Source: DASYRM01 sp036004405 (GTDB lineage Bacteria > Acidobacteriota > Vicinamibacteria > Vicinamibacterales > UBA2999). Taken from it: a DNA stretch of 53,790 nt. Below the pieces are notes generated by a model, which worked only from the letters and a program-made list of their open reading frames with translations, did no database searches and was not told where the DNA came from. Within the stretch, counting starts at the first letter, position 1. Each line of letters begins with the position of its first letter. The stretch is from the NCBI GenBank assembly GCA_036004405.1, contig DASYRM010000140.1, forward strand, positions 1 to 53,790, given 5' to 3'. Shown piece after piece: positions 16,786 through 25,800 of the stretch. Made by a program: the position numbers and the translations under genes.

Positions 16786-17550
16786 ATGGCGACGCACACG
16801 AGGGCCGAGCCCCCGGTCATCTTCGACTGCAACCTCGGTGAAGACGGCCTGGCGGAGTTCGAACCCGAGGCTCAGCGTGGGGCGCTGTGGCTGCGCGTGG
16901 ACAGCCCCGCTGCCGTGGACATGCAGCGATGGGCGACGCAGGTCGTGCGGCCGCCGACGCGAGGGTGGCCGCTTGCCGCGCCTGTCGTGATTGCAGCCGT
17001 GATCGCCGGCGGGGCTGTGTCGTGGGTACGGATCAGCGCGAGGCCGGGCGAGTTGCCGTTGCCGCCGCCTCCGAGTGTGTCGGGCGAGGTCTCGCCCGGC
17101 GAGGTCCCGTCCAGCGAGGCGTTATCCAGGGAAGCGGCCCTCGCGGTGGCCGTGCCGTCTGCGCCGCCGGCGGTGCCCGACAGACCAGCAGCGGCCGCGA
17201 TGCAGCCCGACGCCCCGGGTCTCGACCCGGCATTCGAGCGCACGCTTGCCAGCGTCAGCGCGTCGTATCGAGCTCTCGACGCCGCGTCGCTGACTGCCGT
17301 GTGGCCGGGCGCCGACACCGCGACGCTCTCACGCGCGTTTGCGAACCTCAAATACCAGTCGCTCTCCTTCGATCGCTGTGCGCTGCGCCCCAGCGGCCCG
17401 ACGGGTGCGGTGGCGGCGTGCGAGGTGTCGCGTGCGATGGCGCCCAACGCGGGCGATCCGTCGTTGCAGCGGCGCCACGAATCCTGGACGCTGATTCTCG
17501 ATCGATCGACGGGAGAGCGCTGGACGATTACCGGCGCGTCCGTGCGCTGA
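16786..17550 (+). CDS. Single-pass membrane protein of unknown function
   Basis: 254 residues from ATG 16786 (a TTG four codons upstream is the other option). A cytoplasmic N-terminal segment of about 60 residues is followed by one helix (LAAPVVIAAVIAGGAVSWV), a low-complexity Pro/Ser/Ala linker, and a C-terminal 100-residue domain with RTLASVSASYRALDAASLTAVWPG and ESWTLILDRSTGERWTITG. That layout resembles an NTF2/SnoaL-like (DUF4440-type) fold attached to the membrane, as seen in proteins paired with Ser/Thr kinases in this phylum, but no kinase is nearby. The last 23 bases overlap the convergent TPR gene. Function unknown. Confidence 0.6.
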   Translation: MATHTRAEPPVIFDCNLGEDGLAEFEPEAQRGALWLRVDSPAAVDMQRWATQVVRPPTRGWPLAAPVVIAAVIAGGAVSWVRISARPGELPLPPPPSVSGEVSPGEVPSSEALSREAALAVAVPSAPPAVPDRPAAAAMQPDAPGLDPAFERTLASVSASYRALDAASLTAVWPGADTATLSRAFANLKYQSLSFDRCALRPSGPTGAVAACEVSRAMAPNAGDPSLQRRHESWTLILDRSTGERWTITGASVR

Positions 17551-19170
17551 TCAGCGTGGGGCGCTCACCGCCGCCATCTCCTGCGAGCGCGAGCAGCTTC
17601 CGGGAGTAGGTCCCCGCGAGGCGGCGATTGCCGGTTCGCGACGCGGCGTCGGCGGCCCCGGCGATCGAGCGGAACCGGTTCGGCGTGAGGCGCAGCGACG
17701 CCTCGAATTCGCGCAGCGCCTCGCGCGGCCGGCCGGCCTCGAGCAGCAGCTCGCCCAGGAGCTCGCGCATCGGCGACAGGCGGTTCTCCATCGCCACGTG
17801 TTTCTCGCTGCGGTCCTCGCGATCCGCCGCCTCGCGCATGCGGGCGACGGCTCGCACCGTGTCGCGCCCGGCAAGCGCAATCCATGCGTCGGCCGCCGCC
17901 TCCTGGATGCCGACCTGGTCGGCCCAATAGGGCTCGTCGGCCGCCGTCAGCTCCTGGCGCAGACGTGCGAGTTCGGCGAGGTCGACGCGGCCGCGCGCGG
18001 CCTGTCCCGATCGCGCAGCGCCGACCGCTCGCCCGAACCAGATGATGGCTTCGGCCTGCTTGAAGATCGTCTTCATCGGCGGCAGCGCCGCGGCCTCCTG
18101 CCAGGCCCCACGCTCGAAGGTGTAGCGGACGGGGATGGCCGCCCACGCCGTGTGCGCGGTAATCGCCGACGTCGCGGGAATCCCCTCGATGGAGTTGCGC
18201 TCGTCGAGGATCGCGCGGGCGGAGCCGTCCTGCGCCTGCTGCAGATAGGCGTTGGTCAGGAAGTCGAGCGCGTGGTAGCGGCCGGCGATCGCCGAGGGTC
18301 TCGCGGCCGCGGCGGGGTTGGTGCTGGCGACGTAGGCACGCGTCGCCGCGTCGGCGGCGAGGTTGGCGCGAATCGCCTCGGGCCACATGCCCAGCGTCGA
18401 GAAGGTGTGCGACGGCATGTGGAGCGCGTGCGGCGCCGAGGGCGCCAGCGTGGCGTATCGTCGCGCCGCGGGCAGCCCTTTGGTGGCGATCGGCGCGTAG
18501 TCGTAGGCGTGGATCAGATAGTGGGGAATCCCGGGATGATCCGGATGCGCCCGCTGCAGCGGCTCGAGCAGCCGCGCCGCCTTGAGCTGCCTGGCGTAGC
18601 GCTTGTCGGTCAGGTCGACGGCTTCGAGCAGTGCCAACGCATAGAACGCCGTCACCTCGGGATCCTGCGGATGCCGCGCGTACAGCTGCGCCATGGCTGC
18701 TTCGTACCGCTCACTTCGCACGCGCTGGTTGACCGTCTGGTAGTCGTGGAAGAAGGGGACGAGCGCGGCAATCCACTCGCGTTCGAGCGCGTTCGGCGAA
18801 CCGGTCGTGCGCGCCTTCTCGATGGCTTCCAGCCCCTGCTTCAGCAGCGCGTCGGAAAAGGGCGCCGTCAGCGGGTTGGGTCGCTGGCTGATGGCCATGC
18901 CCCAGTAGGCCATCGCGCACGACGGATCCCGCTCGGACACCGCAGGAACGCCTTCTCGGTCTCCGGGTAGAAGAACGAGTGCAGCATCGCCACCGCGCGG
19001 TCGAAGTCCACCTGCACGGCCGGGTTGCAGGACGTGGGGAAGCGTACGCGCCCGTAGACCTCGCCGCCGCCATGCCCGGCATGCTCGCCCTGTGCGCGCG
19101 CTGCCGGAGCATAGACCGCGAAGGCACAGATGCACGCGACGCCTATGGCCAGCGACCTTCTTGGATTCAT
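17528..19170 (-). pseudogene. Exported TPR protein disrupted by one frameshift
   Basis: The N-terminal part starts at ATG 19170 (MNPRRSLAIGVACICAFAVYA, signal peptide) and reads FPTSCNPAVQVDFDRAVAMLHSFFYPETEKAF. The natural continuation (AVSERDPSCAMAYWGMAIS and the rest) sits in the neighbouring frame, to the stop at 17528. Inserting one base near 18945 restores ...EKAFRAVSERDPS, so a single-base deletion explains it. The whole would be about 547 residues: a secreted tetratricopeptide protein with several helix pairs, of a family common in soil bacteria but with no defined biochemical role. The long downstream frame is intact, which argues for a recent mutation or an assembly indel. Its 3' end overlaps the convergent neighbour by 23 bases. 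Confidence 0.8.
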
Positions 19171-19203
19171 CAGCTTGCCGAGATCCTACCGCGTCGGCTC
19201 CCC

Positions 19204-19239
19204 TTGACGTTCGAAAGGAGTGCGGCTAGACTCCTTTCG
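19204..19239 (+). promoter_or_regulatory. Promoter with overlapping palindromic operator for padR
   Basis: TTGACG (19204-19209), a 17-base spacer and TAGACT (19227-19232) form a good sigma-70-type promoter. A perfect inverted repeat, CGAAAGGAGT (19212-19221) and ACTCCTTTCG (19230-19239) with 8 bases between, covers the spacer and the -10 element. That is the position expected for a repressor that controls itself. Binding by the adjacent PadR protein is inferred. Confidence 0.7.
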
Positions 19240-19258
19240 CGCGTCCAAAGGAGCCGAT

Positions 19259-19597
19259 GTGAAAGACAGAAGCGACGTGCTGCAGGGTACGCTCGACATG
19301 CTGGTGCTGCGAGCGTTGCAGCTGGAGCCGATGCACGGCTGGGGCATCGCCGAACGAATCGAGCAGTGGTCGGAGCACGTCCTGCAGCTGGGGCAGGGGA
19401 CGCTCTATCCGGGGCTCTATCGCCTGGAGCGGCAGAACTTCATCCGCTCCGAGTGGCGCATCACCGACAACAACCGCCGCGCGCGCTACTACTCGCTCAC
19501 CGCGAGCGGCCGCCGCTACCTGACCGAGTCGCTGGCGCAGTGGCGGCGGGTGTCGCGCGCCATCAACCTCGTACTCGACGTGACGACGGTGAACTGA
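19259..19597 (+). CDS. PadR-family transcriptional regulator
   Basis: 112 residues from GTG 19259, chosen because AAAGGAG (19247-19253) lies 5 bases upstream; an ATG at 19257 is out of frame, and the longer frame from 19220 would include the operator. It is a winged-helix protein of the short PadR type: KDRSDVLQGTLDMLVLRAL, MHGWGIAERIEQWSEHVLQLGQGTLYPGLYRLERQ, and the wing RITDNNRRARYYSLTASGRRYL, with a short C-terminal dimerisation helix. Such genes sit directly ahead of ADOP permeases in Acidobacteria and are presumed to repress them. Here the permease starts 9 bases after the stop, so they are one operon under the palindromic promoter. Confidence 0.93.
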   Translation: MKDRSDVLQGTLDMLVLRALQLEPMHGWGIAERIEQWSEHVLQLGQGTLYPGLYRLERQNFIRSEWRITDNNRRARYYSLTASGRRYLTESLAQWRRVSRAINLVLDVTTVN

Positions 19598-19606
19598 GAG
19601 GGGCCT

Positions 19607-22309
19607 ATGGGTGCGCTCGTGGATGCGTGGCGACGGCTGCGGTCGCTCGGCCGGCGGCGGGAACTCGAGGACAGGCTCGACGACGAGATCCGCTTTCACG
19701 TCGAGCAGCAGGTCGAGAAGAACCAGGGCGTCGGCATGACGCCGGTGGAAGCGCGGCGGCAGGCGATGATCCGGTTTGGCGGAGTGGAGCAGACGCGAGA
19801 GCGGACGCGCGACGAGTTCCGAGTCGCGCCCCTCGAGCATCTCGTGCGTGACATCCGCTACGGCCTGCGCTCGCTTCGGCGCCATCCGGGCTTCACGGCG
19901 ATGGCCGTGCTGTCGCTGGCGATCGGCATCGGGGCCAACGCGACGATCTTCGGCGTGGCGAACGCCGTGCTGTTCCGCCAGTCGCCGCTCGCCGACCCCG
20001 ACACGCTCGTCAACATCTACGAAGCCGACAGCCCGGGACAGTTCAATCCGATGTCCTACCTGAACATCGAGGATCTGCGCCGCGGCACGCGCGATGTGTT
20101 CAGCGGGATCGCGGCGTCGGCCTTTGCCGTCGCGCAGGTCGATCGCGGAGGGGGCGTGGTGACCGTGATGGGCGAGGCCCTGACGGGGGGCGCGTTTGCG
20201 TTGCTCGGCGTCGAGCCTCAGCTCGGCCGGGCCATTCAACCTCAGGACGACGTGTCGCGCGGCGCTCATCCGGTGGTGATGCTCAGTCACGGCTACTGGC
20301 AGCGAGCCTTCGGCGGCGATCCTCAGGTGGTGGGACGCACGCTGCGGATGGGACGCCGCGACTACACGATCATCGGCGTCGCCCCGGCGGACTACCGCGG
20401 CGGCCTGCCGGCGATCACGCCGGCCTTCTTCGTCCCGATGGCCATGCTGGACGAGGTGATGGGCATCGAGATGCTCGACCTTCGGTTCAACCACAGCATG
20501 CTCGTCAAGGCGCGGCTTGCGCCCGGCGTGACCAGCGTGCAGGCGGCGCACGCCGCCTCCCTCGTGGCGGCGTCGCTCAACGCTACGCGGCCGGAGGGAT
20601 GGATTGTGGGGGAGCATTTCGATCTGGTGCCGACGTCCGAGGTGCAAGTGGTGCCGGGAGTGGATTCGCTCCTGCGTGCCGCCGCCTGGCTGCTGATCGC
20701 CGTCGTGGGGCTCGTGCTGCTGCTCGCGTGCACCAACCTGGCAAGCTTTCTGGTGGCGCGGGCCGTCGATCGAGGGCAGGAGATTGCCGTGCGGCGAGCC
20801 CTCGGTGCCAGCCGCGGCGCGCTCGCGCGCCAGGTGCTGGTGGAGAGCGCGCTGCTGGGAGTTGGCGGCGCGGTGGCCGGCCTCGTGCTGGCCTTCGCCC
20901 TCCTCGACCTGCTGTTGTCGATCGACTTGCCGCTACCGTATGGCATGCGGCTCGACACTCATCTCGGCCTCGGTTGGACGACCTTGCTCGACTGGCGTGT
21001 CCTGACGTTCACCGCCGGCGCCGGCGTGATGGCGGGGATCTTTCTCGGACTGGTGCCCGCCGTGCACGGCACGCGCGCCGATCTCGGTGCGGCACTGAAA
21101 GCGGGCAGCAAGGGGAGCGATGCGCCTGGCCCTCTCAGGTGGCGCAACGTGATGGTCGTCGCCCAGATCGCCATGTCGCTCGTGCTCCTCGTGGGCGCGG
21201 GGCTCTTCTTGCGGAGCTGGCAGCAGACGTTGGCCGTGGACCCGGGCTTCGGGCGAACGCCGACATCCGTCCTGTCGGTGATCATGCCCGCTGAGCGGTC
21301 AGCGCCTGACGCCGCAGTGCAGCGTACCCGGCGGCTCCTCGAGCGGTTCCGGGCGCTGCCAGGGGCCACGGCCGCCGGCCTCATCTGGCCGCTGCCGCTC
21401 GAACTCTCGTCGAGTCAAACCGACTTCACCATCGATGGTCGTAAGCCGCCGGCCGGCCGGGAGACGTTTCGCGCCTCGCGCGCGACGGTGGACGGCGGCT
21501 ACTTCGAGGCCGCCGGCATGACGCTGCTCGCTGGCCGCACATTCAACGACGGCGACCGGCGCGACAGTCAACCGGTGACCCTCATCAGCCAGGCGATGGC
21601 GCGCCGCTACTGGCCGGACGGCGACCCGCTCGGACGGATTCTCCGTCGGCCGGATCCGGGCGAGGACGATCTGTTGATCGTGGGCGTCGTGAGCGACGTC
21701 AACGTGCGCTCGCTCGGGGAAGCTCCCCGCGACGTCGTCTATCAGAGCTATACGCAGGGTCCGCCGCTGCCGGGGGCCAGCTTCGTTGTCCGCACCGCCG
21801 TCGATCCGGCGCGCATGGCGCTGGCGCTGGTCAGCGCTGGCCAGGAGGTCGATCCGAACCTGCGCGTGATGGAGGCGATGACGATGACGCAGCACCTGGC
21901 GGCCTCGAGGCTGCCGTCGCAGATCGGCGCGTTCCTGCTCGCGGCGTTCGCGGTGCTGGGGATGGCGCTGGCGGCCATCGGCGTGTACGGGACGGTGCGC
22001 TACACGGTGGCGATGCGCACACGCGAGGTCGGCATCCGCATGGCGCTCGGGGCCGATGCCGCCGGCGTGGCGCGGCTGCTCGCGTCGCGTGGCCTGCGAT
22101 TGGTGCTGGTCGGCGGCGTGATCGGCGTGGCGATATCGCTGCTCGCGGCACGCCTGCTCGCCGCCCTGCTCTTCGGCGTCGGAGCCTTCGATCCTGTCGC
22201 CTTGGCCGCGGCGCCGCTCGTCCTCGGCGCGACGGCATGGCTCGCGGCCTATCTGCCCGCGTGGCGCGCCAGTCGTGCGAACCCGCTCGCGGCGCTGCGC
22301 GCCGAGTAG
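19607..22309 (+). CDS. ADOP-family MacB/FtsX-like ABC transporter permease
   Basis: 900 residues, about twice a standard MacB permease, as in the acidobacterial duplicated orphan permease (ADOP) family. Residues 1-90 are the charged ADOP N-terminal region (ELEDRLDDEIRFHVEQQVEKN). A first helix follows near 96-118 (FTAMAVLSLAIGIGANATIFG), then a periplasmic MacB-type domain, three helices of an FtsX unit near 360-480, a second periplasmic domain, and a second FtsX unit at the C-terminus (FLLAAFAVLGMALAAIGVYG through ALRAE). No ATPase gene is adjacent, hence 'orphan'. Family members are thought to move peptides or lipoproteins or to transmit envelope signals; the substrate is unknown. It is co-transcribed with padR. 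Confidence 0.93.
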   Translation: MGALVDAWRRLRSLGRRRELEDRLDDEIRFHVEQQVEKNQGVGMTPVEARRQAMIRFGGVEQTRERTRDEFRVAPLEHLVRDIRYGLRSLRRHPGFTAMAVLSLAIGIGANATIFGVANAVLFRQSPLADPDTLVNIYEADSPGQFNPMSYLNIEDLRRGTRDVFSGIAASAFAVAQVDRGGGVVTVMGEALTGGAFALLGVEPQLGRAIQPQDDVSRGAHPVVMLSHGYWQRAFGGDPQVVGRTLRMGRRDYTIIGVAPADYRGGLPAITPAFFVPMAMLDEVMGIEMLDLRFNHSMLVKARLAPGVTSVQAAHAASLVAASLNATRPEGWIVGEHFDLVPTSEVQVVPGVDSLLRAAAWLLIAVVGLVLLLACTNLASFLVARAVDRGQEIAVRRALGASRGALARQVLVESALLGVGGAVAGLVLAFALLDLLLSIDLPLPYGMRLDTHLGLGWTTLLDWRVLTFTAGAGVMAGIFLGLVPAVHGTRADLGAALKAGSKGSDAPGPLRWRNVMVVAQIAMSLVLLVGAGLFLRSWQQTLAVDPGFGRTPTSVLSVIMPAERSAPDAAVQRTRRLLERFRALPGATAAGLIWPLPLELSSSQTDFTIDGRKPPAGRETFRASRATVDGGYFEAAGMTLLAGRTFNDGDRRDSQPVTLISQAMARRYWPDGDPLGRILRRPDPGEDDLLIVGVVSDVNVRSLGEAPRDVVYQSYTQGPPLPGASFVVRTAVDPARMALALVSAGQEVDPNLRVMEAMTMTQHLAASRLPSQIGAFLLAAFAVLGMALAAIGVYGTVRYTVAMRTREVGIRMALGADAAGVARLLASRGLRLVLVGGVIGVAISLLAARLLAALLFGVGAFDPVALAAAPLVLGATAWLAAYLPAWRASRANPLAALRAE

Positions 22310-22312
22310 CGA

Positions 22313-22555
22313 TCAACTCTCCGAGGAGCCGGGCACGATGCGGAATCCGTGCGCGATCACATCTGCCTTCCACCTCTCGGCCACTTCAGCCGCTGCGTCT
22401 GCCGAGAAGATGAACTGACTGCGGATGATCGACTGCGGCCCGAAGCCGCACCGCAGTATGGCGTGGCCAGTTCCTGGCTGGATCAACTCGCAGTTGATAT
22501 GCTGGGCACCGCGCCACGCCGTCCACATCGAGCTCACGGGACCGGGTTGTGACAT
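22313..22555 (-). CDS. Small hypothetical protein
   Basis: 80 residues from ATG 22555, preferred because AGGTGG sits just upstream; another ATG lies at 22585 without a ribosome site. The sequence has an ordered look (CELIQPGTGHAILRCGFGPQ, SQFIFSADAAAEVAERWKADVIAHGF), with three cysteines and a helix near the end, and no membrane segment or signal. No family is recognised. It is convergent with the ADOP permease, ending 3 bases past its stop. Confidence 0.5.
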   Translation of the reverse strand: MSQPGPVSSMWTAWRGAQHINCELIQPGTGHAILRCGFGPQSIIRSQFIFSADAAAEVAERWKADVIAHGFRIVPGSSES

Positions 22556-22824
22556 CGCGCCACCTGTTCCATTCCCCCTGTTCATCGCCGTTCGCACGGG
22601 TTGTATAGCACGGGTGGTGCCGTCAAACGGAGGCGTTCTCGACCGGTCGCCAAGGTCTTCAGGTAAGCGGCTCCTGTAGGTTCTGCAACTCTGACTCACG
22701 AAACAGCCCGCGAGGCCCACCGCCAGCTCGGCGATAGGGAGGGCCGGCGCGCGAAATGCCGGTTCAGCGGCACCAACTCTGCAACAGCCGCGGGTGAGTT
22801 CACTATGATCGTGCGCGTGTGTGA

Positions 22825-25800
22825 ATGCGACGGACGCTGAGACTTCCTCGAGTTCCTGGCCGTGAGGCTGAGCTGCTGGGAATCGAGCTGCTCGAAGAAC
22901 ACGCTCGGCGGCTCGCCGCGCTGCTGTCGATTGCTCCGCGTGGCTTCGGCGCGGGGCGTACCCATCTCAGGCATCTCAAGGCGCACATGCGCTCGCTGCG
23001 GGAGGTCTACACCCAGCTCGCGGAGGATGCGAATCAAGGCGCCGTACCACCCGCGGCTGAGTGGCTGCTCGACAACTTTCACATCGTGGCGGCCGCGGCT
23101 CGGGATATCCATCACGATCTGCCCCCGGCTTTCTTCAAACGACTGCCGTGGGTGGCGGCCGACGAGTTTGCCGGTTTGCCTCGCATCTACGCGCTGGCCC
23201 TCGAGCTCGTCGGCTCGAGCGCGGGCCGGCTCGACGCTCAGCGCCTGCAGCGGTTCATCGGCGCGTTTCAGTCGATCACGCCACTGACCATCGGAGAGCT
23301 GTGGGCGTGGCCGAGTGTGCTGAAGCTCGCGCTGATCGATCACCTTCGCGAGCGGGCAGACGCGATGGCGGAGGCGCGGATTCATCGCGTGGCCGCGGAT
23401 CGCATGGCGTCGGCGATCGAGGCCGTTCCCGAGGGGGCACTTGAATGGCCGGAGGCGGTGGATCCGGCCTTCGTGACACAGCTGCTCCGGCGGGCCCGCG
23501 CACTCGGGCCGATCGCGTCCACCCTTCACCGCCGGCTCGACGACATGCTGTCGCACCGTGGCGAGACGATGGAGGACGCCATCCGGATCGACGGACAGCA
23601 CCAGGCCGCCGCCCAGGCCAGTGTCGCCAACCTCATTACCAGTCTGCGTCTGATTGCGACCTTCGATTGGAGCGAGTTCTTCGAAAGCGTCAGCCTGGTC
23701 GAGCAGGTGCTGCAGCGCGATCCAGCCGGGGTCTACGGCCGGATGGACTTCCGCAGCCGCGACCGCTACCGCTACGCCGTCGAGGAGCTGGCACTCCCGA
23801 CCGGTGAAGCGCAACTGCTCCTGGCGCTGAAGAGCGTGGAACGCGCGCGCCAGGTGCACGTGCGCGCCCCGGATGACCGGGCCGCACACGTCGGCTACCA
23901 CCTCATAGGACCAGGGCGGCGGTCGTTCGAGCGCAGTGTGGCCTGGCAGCCCGATATCCGGCAGCGCGTGCGCCGGTTGTTCTTCGCGTGCGCGACGCCG
24001 GGGTACCTGGGGACCATCGCCGGTGTCACCGCACTGGTGGTGGCCGTGGCCGTCGCCTACGCGTTTCAGCACGGCTGGCGCGGTGCCGGTCTCGTCTTCG
24101 TGGCGCTGCTGGCGGCTGTGCCCGCCAGCGAAGTGGTCGTCCAGCTGCTGCAGCGGGTGATCAGCAACCTCGTCCCGCCGCGGCGGCTGCCTCGGATCGA
24201 GCTCGAAAGCGTGCCGGCGTCGGCGCGCACGATGGTGATCGTGCCGACGCTGTTCGACAGCGTGCAGCGCGTCGAGGAGCTGATTGCGCACCTCGAGGTG
24301 CAGGCCCTCGGAAACATCGATCCGCACGTGCACTTCGCGCTGCTCAGCGACTTTCCCGACGCTGCGACCGAGACACAGCCGCAGGACGCCGCCATTCTGG
24401 ACGCCGCTCGTGCCGGCATCACGTCGCTCAATGCCAAGCACGACACCGGCGCCGGCGGCAGCCGGTTCTTCCTCTTTCACCGGCTCCGACAGTGGAACGC
24501 CCGCGAAGGCCTGTGGATGGGATGGGAGCGCAAGCGGGGCAAGATCGAGGAGTTCAACCGTCTGTTGCGCGGGGCCACCGACACGAGTTTCGCCGTGTCG
24601 GTCGGCGATCTGTCGGTGCTGCCGGAGGTGCAGTATTGCATCACGCTCGACAGCGATACCCGCTTGCCGCGAGGGGTGGCGCGCGAGCTGATCGGGATCA
24701 TCGTGCACCCGCTCAATCGCGCCTCTGTCGATCCGCGGCTGGGGCGCGTGACGGAGGGGTACGGCATCCTCCAGCCCCGCATCAGCGTGAACTTCATGAG
24801 CGCGGCCGGCTCGTTGTTTGCGCGGCTCTATTCCGGCCACACGGGAGTGGACCCCTACACCAGTGCGGTGTCCGATACCTATCAGGATCTGTTTGCCGAG
24901 GGGATCTTCACCGGCAAGGGGTTGTACGACGTGGACGCGTTCATCGAGTCGCTCGAGGACTCGGTACCCGAGAACGCGCTCCTGTCGCACGATCTGTTCG
25001 AGGGGCTGCATGCCCGAGTGGGCCTGGTGTCGGACGTCGAGCTGGTCGACGACTATCCGTCGAGCGTGCTGTCACACGCCCGCCGCCAGCATCGGTGGGT
25101 TCGCGGCGACTGGCAGATCCTGTTCTGGCTGTTTCCGTTCGTGCCGTCACGGCGCGGCCTCAAGCGCAATCCGCTGACCGCGATCGGACGCTGGAAGATC
25201 CTCGACAATCTGCGTCGCAGCCTGGTTGCACCGGCGCTGCTGGCCTTGCTCGTGGCCGGTTGGATGGTGTTGCCCGGCCCTCCGGTCGTCTGGACCGCCC
25301 TGGTCGTGGGCGTGGCAGCCTCGCAACTGCTCCCGGTCCTCGCGCGACTGCTCATCGGCCCCGGCCGGTCGCAGTCCGTTCCCGTGTTCCTCGCCAACTT
25401 CCGTCACGACGCCTCGACCGCGGTGGCGCAGATCCTGCTCAGTCTGACGCTGCTCGCCTTTCAGGCGTTCGACGCCGTGCACGCCATCTCGCTGACCCTC
25501 GTGCGCGTCGTCGTGACCAAGCGCCGGCTGCTGGAGTGGGAAACCGCGGCCACGACCGCGGCGCGCGCCGCCGGACTCGTCGGTAATCGCGGCCTGCGGC
25601 GGTTCGCCATCGAGATGATGGCGAGCCCGATCATCGCGGCGGTCGTGTTGACGGCGATGGTGATCTGGCGCCGTGACGCGCTGCCGGTGGCGGCGCCGTT
25701 TCTGCTGCTCTGGCTCGGCGCGCCGGCGTTTGCCTACCTGCTCAGTGTGCCGGTCGGTCCCCGCGTGCGTCCGCTGCGCGACGATGAACGGGCGCGCCTA

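Noticed and set aside
22696..25011. 771-codon minus-strand frame opposite the glucan synthase
   Set aside because: Antisense to a well-conserved domain order; composition rich in His, Gln and Arg without protein-like features.
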